DNA of 64,000 bases from Sediminibacterium magnilacihabitans (GCA_002973575.1 PVEQ01000001.1:558001-622000); one strand, 5' to 3'; shown: positions 16,335-25,374, numbered from the stretch's first letter. Numbers and translations are program-made. Notes: generated by a model not told the origin, from the sequence alone.

Positions 16335-18823
16335 GCAGTCTCTTTTCTGCGCTTGCGCAGTCCCGCTACTATAGCAGCTACCAACAACACCCAAATTAAG
16401 AACGATGCACTTACAGCTGCTTTAACACTGTTGTAATAAGAAGCCGGCCTGAATTCGAACAGGATCGTGTGTTCTCCCGCAGGAATGGCCAACCCGCGAA
16501 GTACATAGTTGGTCTTCACAATCGGCGCTTCCTTCCCATCGATGGTAGCTTTCCAGCCACGATCATAAAATATCTCACTGAATACGGCGAACTGGTTGGT
16601 TTTACTGCTCGACTGGTATTTGATCTCATCGTTGTCGTTGTACACCTGTTTTATGTGTGCGGTACTATCGGCTACGGGTTCGAATGCGATGTCTTTTTTG
16701 TACGACTCTTCTACAATGGCAGTATCTTTCGGGTTGAAATGATCCAGGGCTTTCATAGCTGCAGCCGGGCCATTCGCATATTGGATGTGCTTTACAAACC
16801 ATGTCTGCCCCAATGCATCCGGGTTCACTTGCAACATCGGCTGACCGTTCTGCTGGTTGGGGAAAATGAAATATTTGGTATTGAGCATATTCAATACCGG
16901 TATGTTCATGGGTTGCTTACGCAACTGGAAGCTGATCAGGTCATCATAAATACTCAGCTTGGCAGGATGGTAACCGCCAATAGAACGATGGTGATAAGAA
17001 GTAGTGGCATCTGAAAAGGGGTCACCCGTGAGGTTGAATACGCGCGGACGGGTAGTGTCTTTCAATATTTCAAGGTCAACAGGGGTGGCTTTGAAATTAT
17101 TGTCGCTGATCGTTTCCTGTTCCTGGAAATGCGCGTCGTTCAAATATCTTTTGTCAACTAGAAAAAGATCAAAAGAACTCAATATCAGCAATGCAATGAT
17201 GGCATGCATGGGTTTGAGTTTGTCTTTCAAAGTGAGCCAGAGTAAAGTGACAGCCGCAGCAATCAGTAAGATGCTACGGAGCAGGTCGGCGCCGAATAAG
17301 GCTTTGCGGTCTTCTTTTAGTGCATTGTAGAAGGCACGTGCGTCTTCCTGCTTGCCACCCAATAATTGAGCCATATATGCTTTCAGGTTTTCATCACCGC
17401 TGGCTCTATAGTCGAAAGAAAGATAACAACCCAGTGCTATCAACAGGAAAGCACCAGTGATGTAAACAGCTGTTTTCAGTTTTTTCAATGCTGCTGCCTT
17501 ATCGGTTTCTTCAAAAAAGAATTGTTGCAAGGCCATGATACCAACCAGCGGAAACAACAATTGGGGAATGATCAGTATGATGCTCGGCGCCCTAAACTTG
17601 TTGTATAAAGGCAGGTAATGAAAAAGAAAAGTATTGATAGTGGGCAGATTCTTGCCCCAGCTCATTAGAAGGGCTACCAGGCAAATGGCCAGTACCCACC
17701 ACTTGTGCCATGTTTTGAGGTAAACCATGCCGAAGATGAAAAGAAAGCAAATAATAGCCCCTAGGTACACAGGTCCTGCATTGCCAGGTTGCTCGCCCCA
17801 ATAGGTAGACCCGGAAACGATTTGAGTGAATTGTGCAGCCTGATCTTCAGAGAGACCTTTTTCGAGTGCAAGCTTGGTAAAATGAGAGCCGGCATCTAAA
17901 GAGGAAAGGTACCCGCCCCCGTAAATTGATGGCACCAGGAAGGTGAGGCTTTCAGCTTTGCCATAACTGCCATAAGTGAAAGCATAATCTACAGTCAGAC
18001 CGGTGCTTTTTTTGCCCGAAGCAGTGGTATCCAGGCTAAGCGCACTGCCTCCGCGCATGGTGGTTTTGGCATACTCGGCAGTAGTGGCAAGACTTACCAT
18101 ATTGGCTACTATACCTACACCTGCGGCAGCAAAAGTGATCGCCAGTGATAATACGAGGCGTTTGTATTCCCTGTTCCTGATCCATTCAACGGCATAGGCA
18201 ACGCTCATGAACCCGGCCATCATAATGAAATAATAAGATACCTGCAAGTGATTCATGCCAATGAGCAGGCTGGTGAACAAAGCAGTCAACGCTGCTCCCC
18301 ACCAATATTTTTTCTGAAAGATGAGCCATACAGCACCCAGCAAAGCAGGTAGGTAACCCATGGCCTGCATTTTGGTGTCGTGACCTACCATGGCTATAAT
18401 GGGACTATAAGTGGCATAAGCATACGCAAGACCTCCCAGGATACCCAGCCAGGGTTTGATACGCAATACCTGTGATAAAAAATAGAAACTGATGCAGAGA
18501 AGGAAAAAGAACCCGGCGGGCTTGGGCAGGAACAACATGAAGAGGTAATGGAAATAAATAGGAGAGAATATATTACCTGGTTCCATGGCTATCTGATAAC
18601 CGGGCATTCCGCCAAAAAGGTTGTTGTTCCACAAAGGCCAGTGGTTGTTGTGCTTTTCCTTGTAATTCACCATATCCTGTGCCATTCCCTGCCAATGTAT
18701 CACATCGGATTGTGCGAGTACTTTACCTTCCAGCGCAGGTTTGCAGTAGATCACTGCCACAAGAACAAATACAGCTACCGCAATGGCGTGGGGTAATAAT
18801 GCTTTCCACTGGAAATTCTTCAT
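16331..18823 (-). CDS. YfhO-family multi-pass membrane protein (putative GT-C-type glycosyltransferase)
   Basis: 830 residues. The first 550 residues hold about 11-12 membrane helices. A soluble region (about 570-800) contains SDATTSYHHRSIGGYHPAKLSIYDDL and LNTKYFIFP, typical of the YfhO family (PF09586). A last helix lies before the RKRRKE tail. Bacillus YfhO is needed for glycosylation of lipoteichoic acid; Bacteroidota homologues are poorly studied. It heads a two-gene unit with a GT2 gene through an ATGA overlap. Confidence 0.88.
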   Translation of the reverse strand: MKNFQWKALLPHAIAVAVFVLVAVIYCKPALEGKVLAQSDVIHWQGMAQDMVNYKEKHNNHWPLWNNNLFGGMPGYQIAMEPGNIFSPIYFHYLFMLFLPKPAGFFFLLCISFYFLSQVLRIKPWLGILGGLAYAYATYSPIIAMVGHDTKMQAMGYLPALLGAVWLIFQKKYWWGAALTALFTSLLIGMNHLQVSYYFIMMAGFMSVAYAVEWIRNREYKRLVLSLAITFAAAGVGIVANMVSLATTAEYAKTTMRGGSALSLDTTASGKKSTGLTVDYAFTYGSYGKAESLTFLVPSIYGGGYLSSLDAGSHFTKLALEKGLSEDQAAQFTQIVSGSTYWGEQPGNAGPVYLGAIICFLFIFGMVYLKTWHKWWVLAICLVALLMSWGKNLPTINTFLFHYLPLYNKFRAPSIILIIPQLLFPLVGIMALQQFFFEETDKAAALKKLKTAVYITGAFLLIALGCYLSFDYRASGDENLKAYMAQLLGGKQEDARAFYNALKEDRKALFGADLLRSILLIAAAVTLLWLTLKDKLKPMHAIIALLILSSFDLFLVDKRYLNDAHFQEQETISDNNFKATPVDLEILKDTTRPRVFNLTGDPFSDATTSYHHRSIGGYHPAKLSIYDDLISFQLRKQPMNIPVLNMLNTKYFIFPNQQNGQPMLQVNPDALGQTWFVKHIQYANGPAAAMKALDHFNPKDTAIVEESYKKDIAFEPVADSTAHIKQVYNDNDEIKYQSSSKTNQFAVFSEIFYDRGWKATIDGKEAPIVKTNYVLRGLAIPAGEHTILFEFRPASYYNSVKAAVSASFLIWVLLVAAIVAGLRKRRKETA

Positions 18824-18924
18824 GATTCCTTTTTTACGATGTTGGCAAACCTACAGGAAAAATATTTGATTTTTATAGCACAGATGGTTATTTATATACA
18901 GCTTAACTGTAATTTGTGGAGAAT

Positions 18925-19209
18925 ATGAAGAGTCTCGCTTTCCTTTCCCGGTTGGCCCTTATTTGTAACCTGCTGTTCATCGTTTGCCTCATCATCCAGC
19001 GAACCCATGATTTCATTGGCAGGGCAGAAGTGAGTCATACGATTATCGTATTGGGCTGGTTCATAGCACCCTTCCTGAATTTGTTGGTACACAGTTGGTA
19101 CGGGATCAGGTTGATAAAAAAAGAACCCGTTTTATTGCCCAAATGGCTCATCATCGTTAATTTGTCGGTATTGTTTTTACAATTCTTCATTTTTTTCATA
19201 CTCCCCTGA
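18925..19209 (+). CDS. Small three-helix membrane protein of unknown function
   Basis: 94 residues from the ATG at 18925; a GTG at 18916 is an alternative. Three hydrophobic helices are visible: LALICNLLFIVCLII, IIVLGWFIAPFLNLLVHSW and LIIVNLSVLFLQFFIFFIL, the last reaching the C-terminus. No family recognised. The stop overlaps the ATG of the queuosine-precursor-transporter-like gene by one base (TGATG), which suggests co-translation with it. Confidence 0.6.
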   Translation: MKSLAFLSRLALICNLLFIVCLIIQRTHDFIGRAEVSHTIIVLGWFIAPFLNLLVHSWYGIRLIKKEPVLLPKWLIIVNLSVLFLQFFIFFILP

Positions 19210-19991
19210 TGATACACAGCATACTGAAAGACAAACCCACCAAATTGTTTTTAGGGATCAGCGCTTTTTTTGTGGCCAACGCACTCATCGCGGAATGCAT
19301 TGGCGGAAAGATTTTTTCGCTGGAAAAAGTTTTTGGATTACATCCATTTCAATTCAACCTGTTTGGACAGTCAGGCATGTCGTTCAATCTTACCTGTGGT
19401 GTGTTGTTATGGCCGCTGGAATTCGTGATCACCGATGTAGTAAATGAATATTACGGGCCCAAAGCCGTGCGAAGGATCAGTTATACCGCAGTAGCGTTGA
19501 TCGGCTATGCTTTCCTGATGTTTTACCTGGCCATGCAGATAGCGCCAGCCAATTTCTGGATTGCTTCCAAACAGGCCGATGGTATTCCAAATATGCAGCA
19601 GGCATTTAGCGGAATATTCGGACAAGGTATGTGGATTATCCTGGGTAGCCTTACCGCATTCCTCGTAAGCCAGATTGTGGATGTTACCGTATTTCATCGC
19701 ATTAAAAAAGTTACCGGCCACAAATGGGTCTGGTTGAGGGCAACCGGTTCTACGGTTGTGTCACAACTGGTAGACAGCTTCGTGGTTCTTTTTATCGCAT
19801 TTAAAATAGGTAATGGCTGGAGCTGGCAATTGGTGCTGGCCATTTGTGTAGTGAATTATTTATATAAATTTACTATGGCGGTTGTGCTTACGCCGCTGAT
19901 TTACCTGATCGAAGGAAGGATAGAACGGTATGTGGGACATGAAACGGCCCACAAGATGAAGCTGGCGGCGATGGGCAAATCGGAAGAGTGA
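19209..19991 (+). CDS. Queuosine precursor transporter-like protein (YhhQ/VUT family)
   Basis: 260 residues with about six to seven membrane helices. NALIAECIGGKIFSL, VLLWPLEFVITDVVNEYYGPKAVRR and LRATGSTVVSQLVDSFVVLFIAF are the conserved blocks of the YhhQ/VUT family. E. coli YhhQ imports the queuosine precursors preQ0 and preQ1. The D-V-x-x-E-Y and S-Q-x-V-D-S elements are intact. It is translationally coupled to the small membrane protein upstream. Confidence 0.88.
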   Translation: MIHSILKDKPTKLFLGISAFFVANALIAECIGGKIFSLEKVFGLHPFQFNLFGQSGMSFNLTCGVLLWPLEFVITDVVNEYYGPKAVRRISYTAVALIGYAFLMFYLAMQIAPANFWIASKQADGIPNMQQAFSGIFGQGMWIILGSLTAFLVSQIVDVTVFHRIKKVTGHKWVWLRATGSTVVSQLVDSFVVLFIAFKIGNGWSWQLVLAICVVNYLYKFTMAVVLTPLIYLIEGRIERYVGHETAHKMKLAAMGKSEE

Positions 19992-20024
19992 ACCGTTTAA
20001 ATACAACTTACAATGAACCTCTTT

Positions 20025-20055
20025 TTTGATGCTGGCAGAGTTGTAAGCAACTTTG
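20025..20055 (+). promoter_or_regulatory. Bacteroidota-type promoter of the outer-membrane protein gene
   Basis: TTTG (-33, 20025-20028) and CAACTTTG (20048-20055; 7 of 8 matches to TAnnTTTG) are separated by 19 bp, the spacing known for Bacteroidota housekeeping promoters. The ATG follows at 20077. Confidence 0.6.
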
Positions 20056-20076
20056 CAGCGATTTTTAATAAACCCC

Positions 20077-20997
20077 ATGAAACGATTATTTGTCCTTGCA
20101 TGCTTGTCTTTTTGCGCCCTGACCCAATTAACTGCGCAGGATAGCAGTCATGCCTCCCAATGGCGTTTTTCAGCCGGAATCAACCTGATAACCGTTTCAA
20201 CGTATAACATCGTTGGCACCGATACGGGTTTTAACAACTCACTTTCCTTTGGTCCAACCCTTTCACTCGGTAACAACAGTGGTTTTGCCATCAGCTATTC
20301 GCCGCGGTTTGTAATGGGTGGTACCAATAAAGGATTGTATATGCATGCAGTGAGTATGGGTTTTTCCCGTTACGACCTGCCTGTTTTTGATTATGCCATT
20401 ACTTATGGGCATTATTTTTTTACCGGTAACAAGAGCGTTCCCTATTCGCCTATGGGCAATGAAATATATGGCGACCTGACCTATAAAAAAACCTGGTTGA
20501 TGCCCTATATCGCTGTGGGAATCGGGTTTGGCAAGGACACTTCGGCAAGACCTGCTTCTTCTGTAAGTGATATTGGATTGACTGCAGGCTTCAGCCATTC
20601 ATTCGAATGGGAGAGTGGAGATGTTGGATTTTCAATGATCCCTTCTGTGGGACTGAATGCCGGCACGAACGATTATTTTTCCTTTCTTAATACCACCAAG
20701 TATATAGGTCATAACTCAAAGTCTGTCAGCTATGTGAAAAAAGGCAGCGGAAGTACTGCCAGAAGAGGGGGCAGGCGTGCTGGTACTGGCACAGGCACAG
20801 GTGGAGGAACCACCACTACAACTTCTTCTGCACAGGGTTTTGGTATAACCAATGTGCAACTGGATCTTGAATCAGCTATTGACATCAACAATTTGTCTAT
20901 TCGCCCCACAGTAAGCCTGTTTATTCCTGTAGGAAATGCAGCATCTGGGAACAGCACTACTGCTTTCTGGCAATTGATGTTTGAATATAGATTTTAA
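20077..20997 (+). CDS. Outer-membrane beta-barrel protein with a Gly/Thr-rich loop
   Basis: 306 residues from MKRLFVLACLSFCALTQLTAQ, a signal peptide ending in AQ. Alternating amphipathic strands run to a C-terminal aromatic residue (LMFEYRF), the outer-membrane insertion signal. Residues around 225-260 form a low-complexity basic/Gly/Thr segment (KKGSGSTARRGGRRAG then TGTGTGGGTTTTTSS), probably a surface loop or linker. No precise family recognised. It is a stand-alone transcript, and its 3' end overlaps the convergent nudix gene by 4 bp. Confidence 0.75.
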   Translation: MKRLFVLACLSFCALTQLTAQDSSHASQWRFSAGINLITVSTYNIVGTDTGFNNSLSFGPTLSLGNNSGFAISYSPRFVMGGTNKGLYMHAVSMGFSRYDLPVFDYAITYGHYFFTGNKSVPYSPMGNEIYGDLTYKKTWLMPYIAVGIGFGKDTSARPASSVSDIGLTAGFSHSFEWESGDVGFSMIPSVGLNAGTNDYFSFLNTTKYIGHNSKSVSYVKKGSGSTARRGGRRAGTGTGTGGGTTTTTSSAQGFGITNVQLDLESAIDINNLSIRPTVSLFIPVGNAASGNSTTAFWQLMFEYRF

Positions 20998-21458
20998 ACA
21001 GTGCGTTGCGCCAGCACTTTCTGAACAACGATCTTATCAATGGGCAGGGTCATGATATCTTCATGTACCTGCTCCCATGCAATCCAACGAAAGACCTCAC
21101 TTTCTCCCTGCGGATCTGCTACCTGGTGGGGGGCAAAATCGAAAGGACGATCTTTTGTTTCGAGTTGAATGGGTTCTGTTGTATGCACGTAATAATAAAT
21201 GGAGATGATCTGGTCGCCCGGATGAAAAGCGGAAGGCTGGTAATAATCAGTGGTATAAATATGGTCGCCGATGGTTACAGAAAGACCGGTTTCTTCCATG
21301 AACTCACGTTTGAGACAATCCCTCGTGCCTTCGCCGAATTCCAATCCTCCTCCGGGCAGTTTGGTAAAATAGCCGCCGCGAATGAATTCATCGCTTACAA
21401 GTAAACGTTGGCGACTGTCGAGCAGGATGCCATATACCCTAACGTTTATTTTTGCCAT
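20994..21458 (-). CDS. NUDIX hydrolase
   Basis: 154 residues. The Nudix box is complete: GGGLEFGEGTRDCLKREFME followed by ETGL (G-x5-E-x7-REUxEExGU). The N-terminus INVRVYGILLDSRQRLLVSDEF is the usual first strand pair. The enzyme hydrolyses a nucleoside diphosphate linked to another moiety; the substrate cannot be told. It begins 1 bp after the CorA-like gene and is the last gene of the minus-strand run dapF-corA-nudix. Confidence 0.9.
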   Translation of the reverse strand: MAKINVRVYGILLDSRQRLLVSDEFIRGGYFTKLPGGGLEFGEGTRDCLKREFMEETGLSVTIGDHIYTTDYYQPSAFHPGDQIISIYYYVHTTEPIQLETKDRPFDFAPHQVADPQGESEVFRWIAWEQVHEDIMTLPIDKIVVQKVLAQRTV

Positions 21459-21459
21459 A

Positions 21460-22398
21460 TCAGAACCATTTCTTTTTCATGAAATACCAACTGATGATCA
21501 CCGATGCGATTAACGAAAGTACGATTGAGACATAGAATGCATATGGAGAATGCACATAGGGTATGCCTATGTTCATGCTATATATACCGGCAACTAACGC
21601 GGGGAATGAAATTATAATGATAATAGAAGTCAGGCGCTTCATCACACTATTCAGGTTATTGCTGATGATGCTGGCAAAAGCATCGAGTGTACTGGTGAGG
21701 ATATTTGTGTAAGTATTGGCCATTTCAAGGGCCTGGCTGGTATCCACGATCAGGTCGTTCAGAAATTCTCGTTCTTCTTCGTTCAGTCCCAGGAAATTGC
21801 TTCTCTCCAGTTTCATCATCAACATCTCATTGCCGCGCAGGGCGGTAACAAAATACACCAGGCTTTTTTGTATCCGCATGAGGTTGAGCAAGTCTTCGTT
21901 GCTATTGCTTTCGTACAAACTTGTTTCGTACTGGTTACGGCGGTGATTGATCTCTTTGAGGAATTCCATAAAATTCTGCACCACTTTCTCAAACACTTTC
22001 AGGATCATCATATTCTTTTTGTCGGGATGCCGTTTCTGAAAAGAGTTGAGGAATTTTTTGATGGCTCCGTTGTCGAATGAGTTTACCGTAACAATCTGGT
22101 TGTGCGTGAGGATAATGCAGATGGGAATAGTAATATAGTAAGCATCACTGTCGTTGAAAGAATTGTTTTCGGTGGGCGTTTTGATAACAATGAACCGCAC
22201 ATTGTCTTCCAGTTCATAGCGTGGCCGCTCGTCTATATCCAGTGAATCGCGCAGAAAGGCGATGGGTATTTCCAGTTTTTCTCCCAGTTCAATGAATTCT
22301 TCTTCCTTGAAAGGAGGAACAAGGTTCACCCAAATGCCTGCTTCCGGTTTATTGATTTCAATCGTTTGGCCGTCTTGGTTCTTAAAGTATTGTATCAT
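21460..22398 (-). CDS. CorA-family divalent cation transporter with an SMN instead of GMN motif
   Basis: 312 residues. A long cytoplasmic alpha/beta-helical N-terminal domain precedes two C-terminal membrane helices (VMKRLTSIIIIISFPALVAGIY and YAFYVSIVLSLIASVIISWYF) and a basic KKKWF tail, as in CorA. The selectivity motif at the end of the first helix reads Y-S-M-N-I-G rather than Y-G-M-N; the codon is AGC where GGC is expected. The protein should form a pentameric Mg2+ or Co2+ channel, but the substitution leaves the transport function uncertain. It sits 3 bp after dapF. Confidence 0.85.
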   Translation of the reverse strand: MIQYFKNQDGQTIEINKPEAGIWVNLVPPFKEEEFIELGEKLEIPIAFLRDSLDIDERPRYELEDNVRFIVIKTPTENNSFNDSDAYYITIPICIILTHNQIVTVNSFDNGAIKKFLNSFQKRHPDKKNMMILKVFEKVVQNFMEFLKEINHRRNQYETSLYESNSNEDLLNLMRIQKSLVYFVTALRGNEMLMMKLERSNFLGLNEEEREFLNDLIVDTSQALEMANTYTNILTSTLDAFASIISNNLNSVMKRLTSIIIIISFPALVAGIYSMNIGIPYVHSPYAFYVSIVLSLIASVIISWYFMKKKWF

Positions 22399-22401
22399 TG
22401 G

Positions 22402-23178
22402 CTATATCTCTATCTCCCCTTTGAACACAAATGTCGCTGGTCCGCATAACCAGATATTCTCAAAACTGTGTTCCCCTGTCTTGTCGAATTCAACTGCGAG
22501 ATGCCCGCCCAGGGTTTGCACTTCCACCTGGTTAAATCCTTTGTCGTTATGAGCAGAAACCAGTGCAGATGCAGTAACACCCGTTCCGCAACTGAAAGTT
22601 TCATCTTCCACACCACGTTCATAAGTACGCACAATGATTTTTTTATCATCGTTCTCTACAAAATTCACGTTAATGCCTTCGGCTTCAAAGTCCTTGCTAT
22701 AACGGATCTCCCTGCCGGCTTTGAAAACATCGAGGTCCATCACATGGTGAACGTTCTTGACATAATGCGGAGAACCGGTATCGAGCAGGAGGTCGCCATG
22801 GTATTCTTTTACTTCGTTTACATCCTGCATTTTAAGCCTGATCCATCCGTTTTCGTCAAGCTCTGCCTGGTGATCGCCGTCTACTGCTCGGAATAAATAG
22901 TTTGCTTTGTGGATACCCCTGTCGAATGCGAAACGGGTCAGGCAACGGCCTCCATTGCCGCACATACTGCTTTCACGTCCATCGGCATTGTAATAAGCCA
23001 TTTCAAAATCATAGCCATCCAGCTTGTTGAGGAGCATCAGGCCATCTGCCCCAATGCCGAAACGCCTGTCGCACAAAAATTTCACTTGCTGGGTATCGAG
23101 TGAAATGGAGCCATCCCTGTTATCGAGGATCACAAAATCATTTCCGGTGCCCTGGTATTTGTAAAAAGTAAGTTGCAT
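22402..23178 (-). CDS. dapF: Diaminopimelate epimerase
   Basis: 258 residues starting at MQLTFYKYQGTGNDFVILDN; an upstream ATG five codons earlier is less likely. Both catalytic cysteines are present: C73 in SSMCGNGGRCL and C197 in TFSCGTGVTAS. The enzyme converts LL-diaminopimelate to the meso form for lysine and peptidoglycan synthesis. It is first in a close minus-strand run with corA-like and nudix genes. Confidence 0.95.
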   Translation of the reverse strand: MQLTFYKYQGTGNDFVILDNRDGSISLDTQQVKFLCDRRFGIGADGLMLLNKLDGYDFEMAYYNADGRESSMCGNGGRCLTRFAFDRGIHKANYLFRAVDGDHQAELDENGWIRLKMQDVNEVKEYHGDLLLDTGSPHYVKNVHHVMDLDVFKAGREIRYSKDFEAEGINVNFVENDDKKIIVRTYERGVEDETFSCGTGVTASALVSAHNDKGFNQVEVQTLGGHLAVEFDKTGEHSFENIWLCGPATFVFKGEIEI

Positions 23179-23218
23179 GTTGTTCAGATTCAAAAGCCAA
23201 AACTAATATTATTGCTGT

Positions 23219-24094
23219 TTAATTCATCGCCAGTATTCCCAGCGTTTTTACGATCAATTGTTCTATTGCGGCTGCACTATCTTTGCTGAATTCTTTTTTT
23301 ACCCTGTTGGCCACAATAGCGCTCAGGCTCAAACAGTGATGACCTAACAATTTTCCGATGCCATAGATGCCGCTGGTCTCCATTTCAAAATTAGTGATAC
23401 GATGGTTTCCAAAGCGAAATGCTGTAAGCAAGTCTATAAAATCGGGGTTTATAAGGCCCAGTCGCAGTACCCTTCCCTGTGGACCATAAAACCCCGGGCA
23501 GGTAACGGTGATACCGTGGTGGAACCCTTCCACAAAATGCTTCAATACTGCGGCGCCTGCACCGGCAATATATGGAGCAGCCATACCACCTGTTAATTGG
23601 GTATGGGCGGTAAATGCTTTAAGTATGTGCAGGTCTTCATCGTTGTTTTCCTGGCGGTAAAAATTAAGCAGATTATCCACCCCTAACCCATGTGTGCTGG
23701 CCACAAAACTGTCTACCGGAATATCGGCCTGCAAGGAGCCGGAAGTGCCTATGCGCACAATGGTTAACTTACTCAGTTCCTTTTTGACCGTTCTGCTGGT
23801 AAAGTCTATGTTCACCAATGCATCCAGTTCATTCAATACAATATCAATGTTGTCGGTTCCAATGCCGGTAGAAACTACTGAAATCCTTTTTTGCCCAATA
23901 CGGCCTGTATGTGTTACAAATTCCCGATGTTGGTATTTCCCTTCAATGCTATCGAAATGCTTGCTCACTTCTTGTACCCGGTCAGGATCGCCTACTGTAA
24001 TAATGGTATTAGCCAGCTCTTCCGGCCTGAGGTTCAGGTGGTAAACAGCGCCGCGGTTATTGATGATCAGCTCACTTTCTGCTATGCGATTCAT
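23219..24094 (-). CDS. Nucleoside phosphorylase (uridine phosphorylase-like)
   Basis: 291 residues from the ATG at 24094 (MNRIAESELIINNRG); the frame extends to a TTG at 24118. NTIITVGDPDRVQEVSKHFD gives the phosphate-site loop, VVSTGIGTDNIDIVLNELD and IVRIGTSGSLQADIPVDSFV are the PNP_UDP_1 core, and NFEMETSGIYG is the ribose/nucleoside-binding E-M-E-T. The closest fit is the uridine phosphorylase branch. It cleaves nucleosides with phosphate in salvage. Divergent from tRNA-Cys. Confidence 0.85.
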   Translation of the reverse strand: MNRIAESELIINNRGAVYHLNLRPEELANTIITVGDPDRVQEVSKHFDSIEGKYQHREFVTHTGRIGQKRISVVSTGIGTDNIDIVLNELDALVNIDFTSRTVKKELSKLTIVRIGTSGSLQADIPVDSFVASTHGLGVDNLLNFYRQENNDEDLHILKAFTAHTQLTGGMAAPYIAGAGAAVLKHFVEGFHHGITVTCPGFYGPQGRVLRLGLINPDFIDLLTAFRFGNHRITNFEMETSGIYGIGKLLGHHCLSLSAIVANRVKKEFSKDSAAAIEQLIVKTLGILAMN

Positions 24095-24148
24095 GGTCCA
24101 TACATTGTTCGTGTACAAATCTCGTGTATTCGGGCAAAGAATTTAGAA

Positions 24149-24179
24149 TTTTGAAATTCAACGGTTTGCTTTATTTTCG
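24149..24179 (+). promoter_or_regulatory. Promoter of the tRNA-Cys gene
   Basis: TTTTG (24149-24153) and TATTTTCG (24172-24179; 7 of 8 to TAnnTTTG) are 18 bp apart and lie 17 bp before the first base of the tRNA. Confidence 0.55.
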
Positions 24180-24196
24180 CAGCCTGATTCAGGAAA

Positions 24197-24267
24197 GGTC
24201 CTGTGGCCGAGTGGCTAGGCAGAGCTCTGCAAAAGCTTCTACACCAGTTCGAATCTGGTCGGGACCT
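24197..24267 (+). tRNA. tRNA-Cys (anticodon GCA)
   Basis: A 71-base cloverleaf. The acceptor stem GGTCCTG (24197-24203) pairs with CGGGACC (24260-24266), including one T-G pair. The anticodon stem GAGCT/AGCTT encloses the loop CTGCAAA with GCA. The T stem ACCAG/CTGGT encloses TTCGAAT. The discriminator base at 24267 is T, the identity base of cysteine tRNAs. CCA is not encoded. A T-run from 24269 can terminate transcription. Confidence 0.95.
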
Positions 24268-24455
24268 CTTTTTTCCTCATAAATTCGTATATTCGTACGG
24301 TATTCTACATGCTCTTTCTTCGGTTCGGTTGACCATATCTCTTGCGTGACCTGTTGCACGCGTTCGTTTCTTGCACATATTTTTCGAAGCCTGCCGCCTG
24401 CGTTTCTTGCCTGCGAACTGTATCTGTTTTTCTAAATGAACAAAACCGACATACT

Positions 24456-25295
24456 ATGAAAAAGAAAGGTTTTCTTATCGACATGGACGGGGTGGTATAT
24501 AAAGGCAACGAACCAATCCCCGGTGCAGTAGCATTCATCAATGGCCTGCGTGAGAAAGGGTTTCCCTTTCTGTTCCTGACCAATAACAGCCAGCGTACGT
24601 CTAGGGATGTTTGTTATAAACTGCGCAAAATGGGCTTTCATGTGAATGATGAGGACATTTTTACCTGTGCAATGGCTACAGCCCGGTACCTGGCTTCGAG
24701 AAAAGAACAAGGCACGGCTTATGTGATAGGGGAAGGGGGACTGCTCACGGAATTACACAATATTGGTTATTCCATTGTAGATGATCATCCCGATTATGTG
24801 ATCATCGGTGAGGGAAGAACGATTATGTTGGAATCGGTTGACAAAGCCATCAACATGATCATGGGCGGGGCCAAACTGATTGCCACCAACCTGGATCCGA
24901 ACTGCCCGGTAGGCAATGGAAAATACCGTGCAGGCTGTGGCGCCTTTGTTGCCATGCTGGAATTTGCTACAGGCAAACAGGCATTCAGTGTGGGTAAGCC
25001 CAGCCCGGTGATGATGCGTATGGCCAGGAAGATATTGGGATTGTCTACTGCGGAGACCATCATGATCGGGGATACCATGGGCACCGATATCTTGGGCGCC
25101 GGTTCCATGGGGTTCACCACTGTACTTACTTTATCGGGCGTAACGAAAGAAGAGGACCTGGATCATTACGGATACACACCTGATTTCATCATACCCTCTG
25201 TGAAGAGTTTGCTGGATGAAGCTTTGTTTACAAAAGTACTGTCCAAACAACATGAACAATTTTCATACGATGGTCACACGATGGTTGTGCATTAA
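24456..25295 (+). CDS. HAD-IIA (NagD-like) phosphatase
   Basis: 279 residues starting at MKKKGFLIDMDGVVYKGNEP; the frame extends upstream but the 38 extra codons look non-coding. HAD motifs are complete: D9-x-D11 in IDMDGVVYKG, NNSQRTS (motif II), K in VGKPSPVMMRMA (motif III) and IGDTMGTDI (motif IV). The C2-type cap between motifs II and III places it with NagD-like phosphatases acting on small phosphometabolites. The cap sequence does not reveal the substrate. It lies 188 bp after the tRNA. Confidence 0.88.
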   Translation: MKKKGFLIDMDGVVYKGNEPIPGAVAFINGLREKGFPFLFLTNNSQRTSRDVCYKLRKMGFHVNDEDIFTCAMATARYLASRKEQGTAYVIGEGGLLTELHNIGYSIVDDHPDYVIIGEGRTIMLESVDKAINMIMGGAKLIATNLDPNCPVGNGKYRAGCGAFVAMLEFATGKQAFSVGKPSPVMMRMARKILGLSTAETIMIGDTMGTDILGAGSMGFTTVLTLSGVTKEEDLDHYGYTPDFIIPSVKSLLDEALFTKVLSKQHEQFSYDGHTMVVH

Positions 25296-25374
25296 ATAAA
25301 AAGAGAGCGGCTGAGAAATCAGCCGCTTTGTCTATCCTGTATTCAAAACCAACCCGTAAGAAACGGGTACCTAA
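25296..25374. repeat. Copy 1 of a 79-80 bp direct repeat made of two hairpins
   Basis: Hairpin A pairs AGCGGCTGA (25306-25314) with TCAGCCGCT (25319-25327) around GAAA. Then a conserved CTATCCTGTATT leads to hairpin B, ACCCG (25352-25356) with CGGGT (25364-25368). The same arrangement recurs at 25664-25743 with about ten differences. It directly follows the HAD stop codon on the plus strand and lies 43 bp beyond the stop of the small minus-strand gene, so it probably terminates both. Confidence 0.85.

Noticed and set aside
16469..17014. A 181-codon plus-strand frame inside the YfhO gene
   Set aside because: The minus-strand YfhO frame covers it with coherent helices and family motifs.
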